In this document: piece after piece, positions 1-8,365 of the stretch
Numbering within the stretch: position 1 is the first letter of the stretch
Layout of the letters: each line of letters starts with the position of its first letter
Assembly: GCF_001618865.1 (NCBI RefSeq)
Contig: NZ_CP015136.1
Coordinates: 1,027,001 to 1,091,000 of the forward strand
Source of the DNA: Luteitalea pratensis
GTDB taxonomy: Bacteria; Acidobacteriota; Vicinamibacteria; Vicinamibacterales; Vicinamibacteraceae
DNA: 64,000 nucleotides
Direction of reading: 5' to 3'
The notes under the pieces: model-generated
Seen by the model: only the letters and a program-made list of their open reading frames with translations
What the model was told of the DNA's origin: nothing
Database searches by the model: none
Translations under genes and position numbers: made by a program

Positions 1-89
1 CCTATGGGCAAGGCGATGACGCTCAGCTGCGAGGGCGGCGTTGGTGCACGGTTGCGGACGGCGCTATGGTAGCCGGCGGTGGAACCGTG

Positions 90-190
90 GCGTGTCGACG
101 GCGCACGCCGCATGATCGTGGGATGACGTCGCGGGTGTAACCGACGTACAAGATGCACTGTCGGGTTGGGCAATGGAGGTGTACGAGCGC
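90..190 (-). pseudogene. Possible GIY-YIG endonuclease remnant
   Basis: On the minus strand a short stretch reads LYVGYTRDVIPR, which resembles the second half of the GIY-YIG nuclease core (usually LYVGxTxDLxRR). Nothing recognisable follows it and there is no intact reading frame of the usual 80-100 residues. The match is only about 12 residues long and it abuts an IS remnant, so it may be chance. Treat it as a weak trace of a decayed small GIY-YIG protein. Confidence 0.25.
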
Positions 191-610
191 CCTGGTCAGG
201 CGGGGCGACCTGACGCTGTGGTTGTTCCCTGATGCCAGGGCTGCCTGAAGAGTTCCGCCGTCCGGTCGACCGGGCGGGCAGCCACGGTTCGCGGACCTCG
301 CGATCGAGACCGCCTGACACTCCGGCTTGCGTTCCACTTGCCCTTGCTGTCAACGGAGGGTTCGTCCGGTCGATCCTGACTGCGATGCGCGCCGGTCTCG
401 ACGCCTGGGCCATCGACGCTGCCGCGACGGAGTCAGTTACTCGACGTCGCGACGCGCGACATGCCGGCCACAGGCCGCTGCATCTAATCGTCGACAGCAC
501 AGGCCTCTCAGGGGTTGGCGAAGGGGAGTGGGCCGCCGCGAAACACGGCGGACGTGGCACGCGAGGCTGGAAGAAGCTCCACCTGGGTGTCGCACACCCA
601 CCATGCGATG
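170..610 (+). pseudogene. IS5-family transposase remnant
   Basis: Conserved IS5-type blocks occur in order but in different frames with internal stops. Near 172-225 the DNA reads VYERALVRRGDLTLWL, near 265-305 it reads PGGQPRFADLAIETA, and from 481 to 591 it reads LHLIVDSTGL followed by GEGEWAAAKHGG and RGWKKLHLGV. The Asp of the DSTGL motif is the expected second catalytic acidic residue. The C-terminal third, with the last catalytic Glu, is absent, and no terminal inverted repeats were identified. This is a decayed, immobile copy lying directly upstream of a toxin-antitoxin pair. Confidence 0.75.
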
Positions 611-713
611 AGGCTCGGAAGGCGAACGACGTGTCCCCCATGGACGCCGGTCCACTCGTCCGCCCAGTGGTTCCCGAGCGATTGGGACCGCCCGGCAGCG
701 TCGATCGCCGCTC

Positions 714-742
714 TTGACATCAAGTAGCCACACGGCTACAGT
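714..742 (+). promoter_or_regulatory. Promoter and operator of the toxin-antitoxin pair
   Basis: A consensus -35 box TTGACA (714-719) is followed after exactly 17 bases by TACAGT (737-742). The inverted repeat GTAGCC-ACAC-GGCTAC (724-739) overlaps the -10 box. This is where an antitoxin would bind for autorepression. The toxin ATG at 751 lies only 8 bases after the -10 box, so the transcript is probably leaderless or nearly so. The boxes are read directly; antitoxin binding is inferred. Confidence 0.6.
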
Positions 743-750
743 CCGGAGCG

Positions 751-1046
751 ATGGTCGAGGTGCGTCGGACCGAGCGCTTCGCGCGATGGCTGGATGCCTT
801 GCGCGACGTGCGCGGCCGCGCACGGATCCAGGTGGCATCGAACGCCTGGCAGCGGGCAATCCAGGCGATGTCGCACCGGTTGGCGAGGGAGTGTCCGAGT
901 TGCGGATCGACGTTGGGCCAGGGTATCGCGTGTATTTCACCCGACGGGGCCGCGCGGTGATCATCCTGCTGGCGGGCGGCAGCAAACACACACAGACCGC
1001 CGACATCAGAGTCGCGCTGCGGTTGGCGCGCGGCTTGTCGAAGTAG
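751..1046 (+). pseudogene. HI1419-type (RelE/ParE superfamily) toxin, frameshifted
   Basis: The protein starts MVEVRRTERFARWLDALRD and, after a shift of one base near 834-838, continues IERLAAGNPGDVAPVGEGV and then GYRVYFTRRGRAVIILLAGG. Together this gives the complete ~98-residue sequence expected of the 'upstream' toxin of HI1419/HI1420-type addiction modules, which are RelE-fold ribosome-dependent mRNA interferases. One base appears to be missing in the codon after IQV. The downstream antitoxin begins 4 bases after the stop and is intact. Either the toxin has been inactivated while the antitoxin persists, or this is a sequencing or assembly indel. Confidence 0.75.
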
Positions 1047-1049
1047 CCG

Positions 1050-1352
1050 ATGAAAAAGGGAACTGTGACCGTCCGGTACGATGTGGCAGAACATCTCAGG
1101 ACCCCTGAGGAGATGGCCGCTTACCTTGAGGCGTGTCTTGAAGAGGCTGACGGCGACGCGGCATTCGTCGCAAAGGCGCTTGGCGACATCGCACGAGCGA
1201 AGGGTATGAGCCAGGTGGCTCGAGATGCAGGGCTCTCGCGCGAAAGCCTTTACAAGGCCCTGTCGGGTGAGCGCAGCCCTGATTTCGACACCGTCCTCAG
1301 GGTGATGGCCGCCCTCGGATTGAGACTGCATGCCGAAGCCGCCCAAGGATGA
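1050..1352 (+). CDS. HI1420-type addiction-module antitoxin
   Basis: This 100-residue protein would bind and neutralise the adjacent toxin and repress the shared promoter. The N-terminal part carries the typical YDVAEHLRTPEEMAAYLEA segment. The C-terminal half is a lambda-repressor-like helix-turn-helix (KGMSQVARDAGLSRESLYKA, then LSGERSPDFDTVLRVMAALG). Length and layout match the 'downstream' antidote of HI1419/HI1420 modules, in which the toxin gene comes first. The ATG at 1050 lies 4 bases after the toxin stop, so the pair is co-transcribed from the promoter at 714-742. The frame is intact although the toxin is frameshifted. Confidence 0.85.
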   Translation: MKKGTVTVRYDVAEHLRTPEEMAAYLEACLEEADGDAAFVAKALGDIARAKGMSQVARDAGLSRESLYKALSGERSPDFDTVLRVMAALGLRLHAEAAQG

Positions 1353-1404
1353 CCTGAACGGTCGCAGCGGTTCGTGGCCTCCGAGCCCGCATCGGCTCGA
1401 CGCA

Positions 1405-1533
1405 ATGATCGAGGAGGCCACAGTGGAAGCCTACGGCGAGTCCGAACAGGCGACCGCCTTCCTGACCACGCTCGAAGAATATCTGCCGCTTCCATTTGGT
1501 GCGACCGTTCTTGGCGACGCGTTGGCAATGTAG
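1405..1533 (+). pseudogene. N-terminal fragment of a CcbP-like calcium-binding protein
   Basis: From 1405 the frame reads MIEEATVEAYGESEQ, then a Leu-rich stretch ending LPLPFGATVLG. This resembles the start of the acidic CcbP-type calcium-binding proteins (IEEATVDAYxESEQ, VPFxTEVLG). The family normally runs on for another 60-80 residues. Here it stops at 1533, exactly where a palindrome begins. The frame is open upstream to 1330, overlapping the antitoxin end, but that part shows no family similarity. I read it as a gene cut by the rearrangement that placed the palindrome and tRNA remnant here. Confidence 0.5.
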
Positions 1534-1555
1534 AATCTGTAACTTACAGATTCTA
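1531..1555. repeat. 25-bp perfect palindrome
   Basis: Two perfect 12-base arms (TAGAATCTGTAA and its reverse complement) flank a single C. The sequence is AT-rich in a roughly 65% GC neighbourhood and lies 14 bases before a tRNA-Ser 3'-end remnant. A one-base loop makes an RNA hairpin terminator unlikely and there is no T-run. A recombination or protein-binding site fits better. It sits exactly at the truncation point of the upstream gene fragment. Confidence 0.8.
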
Positions 1556-1568
1556 AAAGACCTGACAG

Positions 1569-1593
1569 AGTTCGAACCCCACCCTCTCCGCCA
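1569..1593 (+). other. tRNA-Ser 3'-end remnant, possible attachment-site scar
   Basis: The sequence contains TTCGAAC, then CCCAC, then CCTCTCCGCCA. This is the T-loop, the 3' half of the T-stem, the acceptor-stem 3' strand, the discriminator base and CCA of a bacterial tRNA-Ser. The 5' part of the tRNA is absent and the 5' T-stem strand (CAGAG) no longer pairs with CCCAC, so this is not a functional tRNA. Integrases commonly duplicate such 3' ends. A related copy in the same orientation lies at 44044-44068. Confidence 0.55.
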
Positions 1594-1830
1594 TCACCCA
1601 AACGATTGATTTCTGTACCACCTCGCCACGTAGGTGGCCTTTCCACCCGCTTCGTCAGTCCATTGACACGAGAAAGCCACACGAACGGAGAGGCTTGGCG
1701 ATTGATCGATTCGTTTCGTCGCACCTCTGCGAGCTCCTGGCGACATACCACGAGGGAACGGCGTCGTCGGTACGCGTCGCCGCGAAGAGCTGGGCGTCGC
1801 AGTCGAAATGTAGAGCGCGGTCGCGTCACC
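1594..1830. other. Intergenic region without a recognisable gene
   Basis: This stretch lies between the tRNA remnant and the 3' end of the leftward pectate-lyase-fold gene. A weak hairpin (CCACCT, 8-base loop, AGGTGG) lies at about 1619-1638. No coding sequence with family similarity was seen on either strand. Confidence 0.5.
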
Positions 1831-4800
1831 TCACGGCTGCGCCGAGTAGAGCGCATGGTGTGTGAGGATGAAGAGCGTCCGCCGATCCTTGCCGCCCAAT
1901 AGGAGCTGCAGCGGACGCGCCGGCACGTCGATGCGACCGACCTCCTTGCCGTCCGGCGCGTAGACGAACACCTGACCATTGGCGACGTACACCCGCCCGT
2001 CCGGACCGACCGCGACGCTCTCACCGCCGCGGTTGGCGAACACCCTCAGGTCGGTGACTGCGCCGCCGGCGCCGAGCAGGCCGCTGTAGGTCTTGATCTC
2101 CGATCCGTTGGTCACGAATACGCGCGACCCGGGCTTTGCGGTGATGAAACCGTAGGTCTGCATCGCGTTCGACCAGCGCCAGCCGGGCCCCTGTTGGAAC
2201 GTGCGAAGCGCCGGCAGGGCGAGGCTGCCGTCGGGCGAGACGTAGTAGCGGGCGTTGGGAACGGCCATGTCGCGGGCGAACATCTCGGCCAGCGTCGTGA
2301 AGTGGTCGGCCCTCGGGTCCTACTGGTCCTCGAACTCGCCGTTGTTCCAGTAGTTGGCCGGCAGCACGAGCTCGCTGCCCGCGGGCGGTGCGGCCGTCGT
2401 CGGTGCGAGCACCGACATCTCGGTCTCTGGTGAGCCCGGCTTGAAGCTGTACACGGTCCCCTCCGGGCCTTCGGCCGAGAGCACTACCAGGTTGCCGGCT
2501 TTGTCGACGGCGAGATTGACCGGGTCGAGGCTGGTGTCGCGCTCCAGCGTCAGCCCGTCCGCTGCGCTCCAGCCGTGGATGCGATGGAACTTGCGCTCCA
2601 CGAACCACAGCTTGCCGTCGGGGCCGACGGCGCCGCCCGAGATCGACCAGAAGCCGTCGGCGAGCTTCGAGACCGTGACGCCCGATGCCGGCGCAGGCAT
2701 GGGCTGCGGCTTCACGTCTGTCGGGATGTCGAGCACGGCGAACTCGCGCTCGCGCACCTGCAGCCCGCGGGTCACGTCGACGATGGCGTTCTCGTAGGGG
2801 AACTTGCTCGCCCGCAGGAAGGTGGCGGGGCCGAGGCTGTCGGCGGTCCCGAGCCCGCTCTCGGCGTTGACGTGAACGTTGCGGAAACGGACGCCGGCGA
2901 CGTTCTCCAGCCGCACGGCCATCGGCGCCGGCTTGACGGTGCGGGTCACGCGGTAGCCGTGATAGTTGGTGACGAGGATGTTGCGTGCGTTGCGGATGTC
3001 GAGGCTGACGGCGTCCGGGCTCTCGCCGACTTCCTCCTCGGTTTGCGGGGCGTGCAGCTCCCAGTTCTCAACGCGGTTGAGGCCGATCTCGACCCGACCG
3101 TGGTGCTCGGCAGAGAGCTGCAGGATGCGACCGGGCGTCTTCGTGTCGGAGACGTAGAAGCCGGACTGGGCGTAGGTGTTCACACTCCAGACGTTGGTGA
3201 ACGTGCCCCCACCGCCGTCGGCCACCCAGATGCTGTGGTACTGCACGTCCCAGCGCTTCCGCGGGTCCTTGTCGCCGGCGTGGTAAGGGTCGTACGGATC
3301 GAAGCGCGAGCCATCCTGCAGGAACGTGCCGTGCCCGCCCTGGAGCTTGACGTCGTCAACGAGCGACGTGGCGCCCGCTTTCCAGAGCAGCGCCGTCGCC
3401 CGCGCGTTGATGCCGCCGGTGAACAGCCCGAACCCGCTCACGATGTTGTCGCCGCCCTTCGGGGCCTCGATCAGCGGCTTCGGTCCGCCGACGCCCTGAA
3501 AGCCTCTGGTGCCGTCGGGGATGACGATCTGCGTCGTGCTCGGGTGCAGCGCGATCAGCGCCGTCTCCGGTTTCAGCAGCAGAGTGTCGGTGATCTGGTA
3601 GAAGCCGCTGGGGAAGTAAAGGACCCGATGCGCTTCGATCGCCGCCTTGAGCGCGGCCGTGTCGTCGGTCTTGCCGTCACCCGTGACACCGAGCGTCCGG
3701 ACGTTGACCCACTGATCGACCGGCGGCAGATTGCGAATCACCTTCGGACCGACTATGGGCAGGCTCGCCAGTGGCTCGGCGTCGAAGCGCGTCTCGTAAC
3801 GGCCGAAGGCGCCGAGCGCCGGCAGGGTCAGGCCGTACGTGAACGCCTTGACCCGATACCCGCCGGCGCGGCCGACCGTCTTGCCGCTGTCGCGGAATCG
3901 CGCGAACACCGGCGTCCCGGTGGCGACCGCGTCGTCGAAGCTGACCTGAGTAAAGGCGTTGTCCTCGTTGGACACGATCACCGCGGCCTTCGACACGTTC
4001 TCGAACCGCAGGCGCTGGCCGTAGAGCCAGTCGCCGTAGCCGCGATCGATCTCGATGCCGACCGGCGTGTCCCTGAACGTCACGTTGAGCATCGTCAGCC
4101 CGGCCTCGTGCTCGCGGATCCCGGCGTCGCGCTGGCCCTCGAACGTGCTGTCCACCAGGGTGAACGACCAGGCCGGCGACGGCTTCTCGGTGACGATGCC
4201 GTAGCGCCCACCCTTGAAGTGCAGGTCGGCGCCGTAGTTGCCGACCATGTAGACGCCGGCGAACGCGCTCCCGAGGTCGAAGTCCATGTGCTGGAGGTAG
4301 GCGTGCTGCGCGGCGTGGAAGCGGATGGCGGCCGCGCCTTCGTTACCAGCGCCGATCTGGATGTCGATGTTGCCCATCGCCGGATAGAACGTACCGGGAT
4401 TGGCGTCGGCGATGTTGTCGTTGAACGGCACGCTGCCGGGCGGCGGGAAGGGCGGCTTGCGGGCGAAGCCGGGTGGCGGTGGCTCGACGCCGCGGCCGGC
4501 GAAGATCACCATGTTCTTGATGCCCTCCTGGAAACCCGGCGTCCGGTCCGCCAGGAGCAGCACCGGCCGCGTCGGTCCGATGCCGATCAGGCGCACGCCA
4601 GGCCAGACGTAGATCGTGCGGGTGAGGTTGTAGCGGCCCGAGGGAAGAAAAACGATGCCGCCGGCGCCGCGGTTCGAGGCGGCATCGAGCGCCTGCTGGA
4701 TGGCGGCGCTGTCGTCGGCAATGCCGTCGCCGGTCGCGCGGATCGTGATCGCCTTGGGGTCGTCGGGCGCGGAGCGGTAGACGGAGGGCCCGCCCCAGGC

Positions 4801-4854
4801 CGGAACGGCGGCGGCCAGGCTTGCCAAAGCAGCGGCAGCTCGGATTGTCTTCAT
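1831..4854 (-). pseudogene. Secreted pectate-lyase-fold protein with beta-propeller tail, broken by an in-frame stop
   Basis: The start (MKTIRAAAALASLAAAVPAW) is a Sec signal peptide. Two parallel beta-helix segments of the pectate lyase superfamily follow, each opening with the G-D-G-x-x-D-D-(S/T)-A-A motif (near residues 44-53 and 396-404). The C-terminal ~250 residues contain propeller-like motifs such as AVGPDGKLWFVE and SVAVGPDGRVYVANG. The reading frame stops at TAG (2320-2322) after NGEFEDQ, yet the same frame continues without shift as DPRADHFTTLAEMFARDM to 1831. A single TAC-to-TAG change therefore explains the break. Intact, it would be about 1007 residues and probably act on polysaccharide outside the cytoplasm. 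The substrate is unknown. A truncated 844-residue product ending at 2320 could still be made. Confidence 0.8.
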
Positions 4855-4908
4855 GGAGGCGACGACTCTACTACCACGTCGCCGATCTCAGACGCGGAGG
4901 ACAACGCC

Positions 4909-5037
4909 ATGACGCCTTGCGGTCGACGCACGCGACGCGAATTCCTCAAGAACCGGGCCTGCCGAGGGGGCGCTGGCCGTCTGGCAGCAGATTCCGTTCG
5001 TAGCGGCGTGGCGAACAAAAAGCGAATATGCTACGCT
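4909..5037 (+). pseudogene. Orphan Tat-leader fragment, paralogous to the start of the aldo/keto reductase gene
   Basis: From the ATG at 4909 the frame reads MTPCGRRTRREFLKNRAC. This is nearly the same as the start of the aldo/keto reductase at 14229 (MTPCSRRTRREFLKTGLA), including the twin-arginine motif. DNA similarity extends upstream through ACGCGGAGGAC and the ribosome binding site (about 4892-4955 versus 14212-14275). After about 50 bases of coding sequence the frame degenerates and no enzyme domain follows. It is a duplicated 5' end or the relic of another Tat-exported protein. Confidence 0.55.
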
Positions 5038-5102
5038 GGCGCGCTGAGGGTTTCGGACGCTACGCGGCAGCTATGCGGGTCCGGCCGTCGGCACTCGGTT
5101 GA

Positions 5103-5381
5103 GGTGACGACCGCTTCCGGGTCGACGACTACGAGATGGCCCTGAAGAGAGCACGCACTCTCGTTGACCGGTCCGAAGAGGAGCCCCACGTGAACCCGAA
5201 CAGTCACACGCACGAGTTCTCACTCCGGGATCCGGACGGATACTACGTCACGATCAGTGCGCCCTCCGCGCCGGAGCGAGAGGAACCCGCGAGGCGGCGG
5301 CCTGACAAGCGCCTGAAGCCGACGACTGCGCGCGGCCGAACCAGCAGGGTAGGGGAACGACGTCCGCGCCTTCGCGGCTGA
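5103..5381 (+). pseudogene. C-terminal fragment of a VOC (glyoxalase/bleomycin-resistance) family protein
   Basis: Just after a stop codon at 5100-5102 the frame reads DDRFRVDDYEMALKRARTLV and then THEFSLRDPDGYYVTISA. This is the usual last ~50 residues of a VOC-family metalloenzyme, including the strand carrying the final Glu of FxxRDPDGY. The N-terminal beta-alpha-beta module is missing. After TISA the frame drifts into Arg/Pro-rich sequence with no family similarity. A fragment of about 60 residues cannot fold as an active VOC protein, so this is a gene relic. Confidence 0.6.
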
Positions 5382-5392
5382 AGCGGTGATCG

Positions 5393-7039
5393 ATGGGCAG
5401 CCATCCCGAGCCGCTCTCGCAACTCGAGGTGCTGGCGGTCGACTGTCAGGCCACGGCTGCAGCTCCGCGAGGGCATCTCATTGAGATCGGCTGGGCCCGA
5501 GTTCGCAAGACCATCACGCACCCGCGTGCCTGCCTGATCGCGCTTCCGGACAGCGAGCAGATTCCGCCAGCCGTTGCGCGGATCACGGGAATCTCCGAGC
5601 ACATGATGCGAGACGCTGTCGAGCGACACCGCGCATGGCGCGAGCTGTCGGTCCACGCCGCCTGTCTCTCGCACCAGCCCGCGCCGACGGTCATTCACTT
5701 CGCTCGATTCGAGGAGCCGTTCCTCCGCTCGTTGGCCGCCGGCCCGTTTCCACTCGACGTGGTCTGCACGCGGGACATTGGCAGGCGCCTGTTGCCCAAT
5801 CTGCCTCGCTGCAGCCTGCGTGCCCTTTCCGGATACTTCGGTCGCGCCGTTGGCGCGCTGCGTCGCAGCGCCGATCACGTGGATGCGACGGCGTTGGTCT
5901 GGCAAGAACTCGTCCGGCTGCTCGAGATGCAGGGTGTGTCGACGTGGGGCGCGCTCCACGATTGGCTCGCCAGACCGGTCAAGCCTGCCAGGTGTCGACG
6001 CCGCGTCTGGCCGATGCCGCGGGACGTGCGGCTTTCGCTGCCGGATGCCCCTGGCATCTATCGCATGCTGCGGACAGACGATAGCGTCCTGTACGTCGGC
6101 AAGGCAGCGTCGCTCCATCATCGGGTCAACAGCTACTTTCGGAAGCAGAACGGGGTTCCCGAGCGGTCGCTCGAGATGCTGTCGCAGGCACGCGCGATCT
6201 CGTTCGACGTCACACCCAGCCCGCTCGAGGCCGCGCTCCTCGAGCCGGACGAAATCAAGCGACACCGTCCGCCCTACAACGTTGCGCTCACGAATCAGGA
6301 CCGCGCGTTGTGGTTCACGTCGCCGGATCTCAGCGCGCGTCGTCCACAGCCGTCGCCACACTGTCCGCTCGGACCATTTGCTTCCCCCGGTACGCTCGAT
6401 CAATTCGTGGCGCTCACTCGGGCAGACCGCGCGGCGCTGACGTCCGGTCGATGGGCCCCAGATGCAGGCACGTTCAACGCCGGTTACGAGCGGTTGTGCG
6501 CTACCCATCCTGAAATGTCGCGCATCAACCTCTCTGCGCACGCCACGCTGCTGCGGCTTGGCACGCGCCTGTGGCGAGAAGGTCGGCGAGACCGCGACGT
6601 TGATGAAGACGAGGTCAACGAAAGGGGCCGTGGCTTCCCGGGGTGGACCCCGGAGTTCGTTCAAGTGTCCCTCGAGTGGCTCGCGTTGCGGGTGGCGCTC
6701 GCCCGACGCCGCGCGATCTGGCTAACCCGATTGGTCGATTCGAGCGTGGTGTGGCGCGAGCCCGGTGGCAGTGGTGCACGGCTCATCGTGATCGAGAACG
6801 GCGAGGTCGTGGTGAGCACGGCAGCGGACACAAACGCAGCATCCCCGATTCCACCGGGTTACCGCCGTCCAGTGGCCGCTCGTCGTGAGGCCTTCACCCT
6901 CGCCTCCTTCGATCGCCTACGGGTATTGACGACGGAGCTGAAACGCTTGATTGCAGCTGGCGCTCCAGTGGCGCTGCGCCTGGGCGTCGGACCGGCACTC
7001 GACGAGTCGCGACTCGCGTCTGCGCTGTGGTGGGTGTGA
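5393..7039 (+). CDS. DnaQ-like exonuclease / GIY-YIG nuclease fusion protein
   Basis: This 548-residue protein joins two nuclease modules. Residues ~10-175 have a DEDD-type 3'-5' exonuclease fold. The usual catalytic set is altered: motif I reads VDCQAT (Gln for Glu) and motif II reads [10 protein letters not shown] (Glu for Asp), while motif III keeps HVDATAL. Residues ~215-300 are a UvrC/Cho-type GIY-YIG domain with [20 protein letters not shown] and the catalytic Glu in [14 protein letters not shown]. The last ~240 residues are unassigned. Its stop overlaps the start of the DNA polymerase IV gene (TGATG), so the two are translationally coupled. The exonuclease half may be weak or structural. 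Confidence 0.8.
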   Translation: MGSHPEPLSQLEVLAVDCQATAAAPRGHLIEIGWARVRKTITHPRACLIALPDSEQIPPAVARITGISEHMMRDAVERHRAWRELSVHAACLSHQPAPTVIHFARFEEPFLRSLAAGPFPLDVVCTRDIGRRLLPNLPRCSLRALSGYFGRAVGALRRSADHVDATALVWQELVRLLEMQGVSTWGALHDWLARPVKPARCRRRVWPMPRDVRLSLPDAPGIYRMLRTDDSVLYVGKAASLHHRVNSYFRKQNGVPERSLEMLSQARAISFDVTPSPLEAALLEPDEIKRHRPPYNVALTNQDRALWFTSPDLSARRPQPSPHCPLGPFASPGTLDQFVALTRADRAALTSGRWAPDAGTFNAGYERLCATHPEMSRINLSAHATLLRLGTRLWREGRRDRDVDEDEVNERGRGFPGWTPEFVQVSLEWLALRVALARRRAIWLTRLVDSSVVWREPGGSGARLIVIENGEVVVSTAADTNAASPIPPGYRRPVAARREAFTLASFDRLRVLTTELKRLIAAGAPVALRLGVGPALDESRLASALWWV

Positions 7040-8283
7040 TGGGTTCCATAGCCACCATTCTCCACGCGGACCTCGACGCCTTTTATGCGTCGGTCGAACA
7101 ACTGCTCGACCCTCGCCTGCGCGGCAGGCCGATTGCGGTCGGCGGCGGCGTCGTTCTCGCGGCCTCCTACGAAGCGCGGGCCTTCGGCGTACGAAGCGGC
7201 ATGCCAGGCCGGCGCGCGCGGCAACTCTGTCCCGACCTCGTGTTTGTCGGCGGACACTTCGACCAATACCAACGGCTCGGCGACGCCGCCATCAGGGTAC
7301 TGAGCGATTTCACGCCTTCCATCGAGCGGATCTCCATCGACGAGGCTTTCGCCGACGTTGCAGGGTGCACGCATCTCTTCGGTGCGCCGGCAGAGATCGC
7401 AAGGACGGTCCGGGCTCGCGTGCGCGCCGAGCTGGGCTTGCCAATCTCAATCGGCGTGGCGCGTACCAAGCACCTGGCGAAGATCGCATCGCAGGTCGCC
7501 AAGCCGGATGGATTGGTCGTCGTCGATCCAGATACTGAACTCGACTTCCTTCACAAACTGCCCGTCGGCCTCATGTGGGGCGTGGGCCCCGCCACCGAGG
7601 CGCGGCTGGCCAAGCTCGGCGTCACCACCATCGGTCAATTGGCTGAGAGCTCTCCAACATCCGTGGAGCGATTGCTTGGGCAGGCGGCGGGAAGAAAGCT
7701 GACGGCACTCGCTTGGAACAGCGATCCGCGGCAAATCCAGACGCGCCGGCGCGCGCGCTCCGCCGGCGCACAATCGGCACTCGGACGACGGCCTGCGATC
7801 GAGCGCGTCTTCAAACCGACGCTCCATCATCTCGCCGACCGCATCGGCGCCAGGCTCCGGGCCAAATCCCTGGCGGGCCGGACGATCACGGTCCGCGTGC
7901 GCTTCGCCGATTTGCGCTCGGTCACGCGCTCGCTCACGCTGTCAGCGCCGATTTCTGCAACGAGGGCTCTCGCTGAGATCGCCGAGGACCTGGTGCGCGG
8001 CGTGCTTGCGGATCACCATGACGAGAGGACGATCTCGTTACTGGCGATCTCGGTCTCAAATCTCGAAGCGCATGCGATCGTGCAACTGGAGCTGCCGCTC
8101 GGGTTTGCCGACGAAGGACGCCGTCCTGGCACACAGAAAGGCCTGGCGCGATCGCGCGCCGACCGGGCCGTCGATGCGATCCGCAAACGCTTCGGAGAAG
8201 AAGCGGTGGATTATGGGTCAGCATCGCGGGGTGCGCGTTCCGTCCCTGACGAGTTCCGACGCCTTGCTGAAAGAGAGCTTTGA
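7039..8283 (+). CDS. dinB: DNA polymerase IV (Y-family)
   Basis: A translesion polymerase of 414 residues. The palm and finger motifs are intact: HADLDAFYASVEQ carries the first metal-binding Asp, SYEARAFGVRSGM is the Y-family fingers block, and ERISIDEAFADV carries the catalytic Asp-Glu pair. A helix-hairpin-helix thumb (PVGLMWGVGPATEARLAKLG) and a little-finger domain follow. The ATG at 7039 shares one base with the stop of the upstream nuclease gene and fits the family N-terminus, so I prefer it to an in-frame start at 7027. Coupling to an exonuclease/GIY-YIG protein suggests a damage-tolerance operon. No clear LexA-type operator was seen upstream of 5393. Confidence 0.92.
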   Translation: MGSIATILHADLDAFYASVEQLLDPRLRGRPIAVGGGVVLAASYEARAFGVRSGMPGRRARQLCPDLVFVGGHFDQYQRLGDAAIRVLSDFTPSIERISIDEAFADVAGCTHLFGAPAEIARTVRARVRAELGLPISIGVARTKHLAKIASQVAKPDGLVVVDPDTELDFLHKLPVGLMWGVGPATEARLAKLGVTTIGQLAESSPTSVERLLGQAAGRKLTALAWNSDPRQIQTRRRARSAGAQSALGRRPAIERVFKPTLHHLADRIGARLRAKSLAGRTITVRVRFADLRSVTRSLTLSAPISATRALAEIAEDLVRGVLADHHDERTISLLAISVSNLEAHAIVQLELPLGFADEGRRPGTQKGLARSRADRAVDAIRKRFGEEAVDYGSASRGARSVPDEFRRLAEREL

Positions 8284-8365
8284 ATATCGTGCGCGCGCTG
8301 TAAGAATCACCGACGCGCGCTGGGGAGAACTGCGAGTCCCGTGTCGAGCCATGCACCAACGCCGT

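Noticed and set aside
1569-1593. Functional tRNA-Ser gene
   Set aside because: Only the T-arm and acceptor end exist. There is no anticodon arm and the T-stem does not pair. The same holds for 44044-44068.
2575-5145. 856-codon plus-strand frame antisense to the pectate-lyase-fold gene
   Set aside because: Its composition is low-complexity (Arg, Asp, Val-rich) and shows no domain. The opposite strand has a signal peptide and clear beta-helix motifs. This is a typical high-GC shadow.
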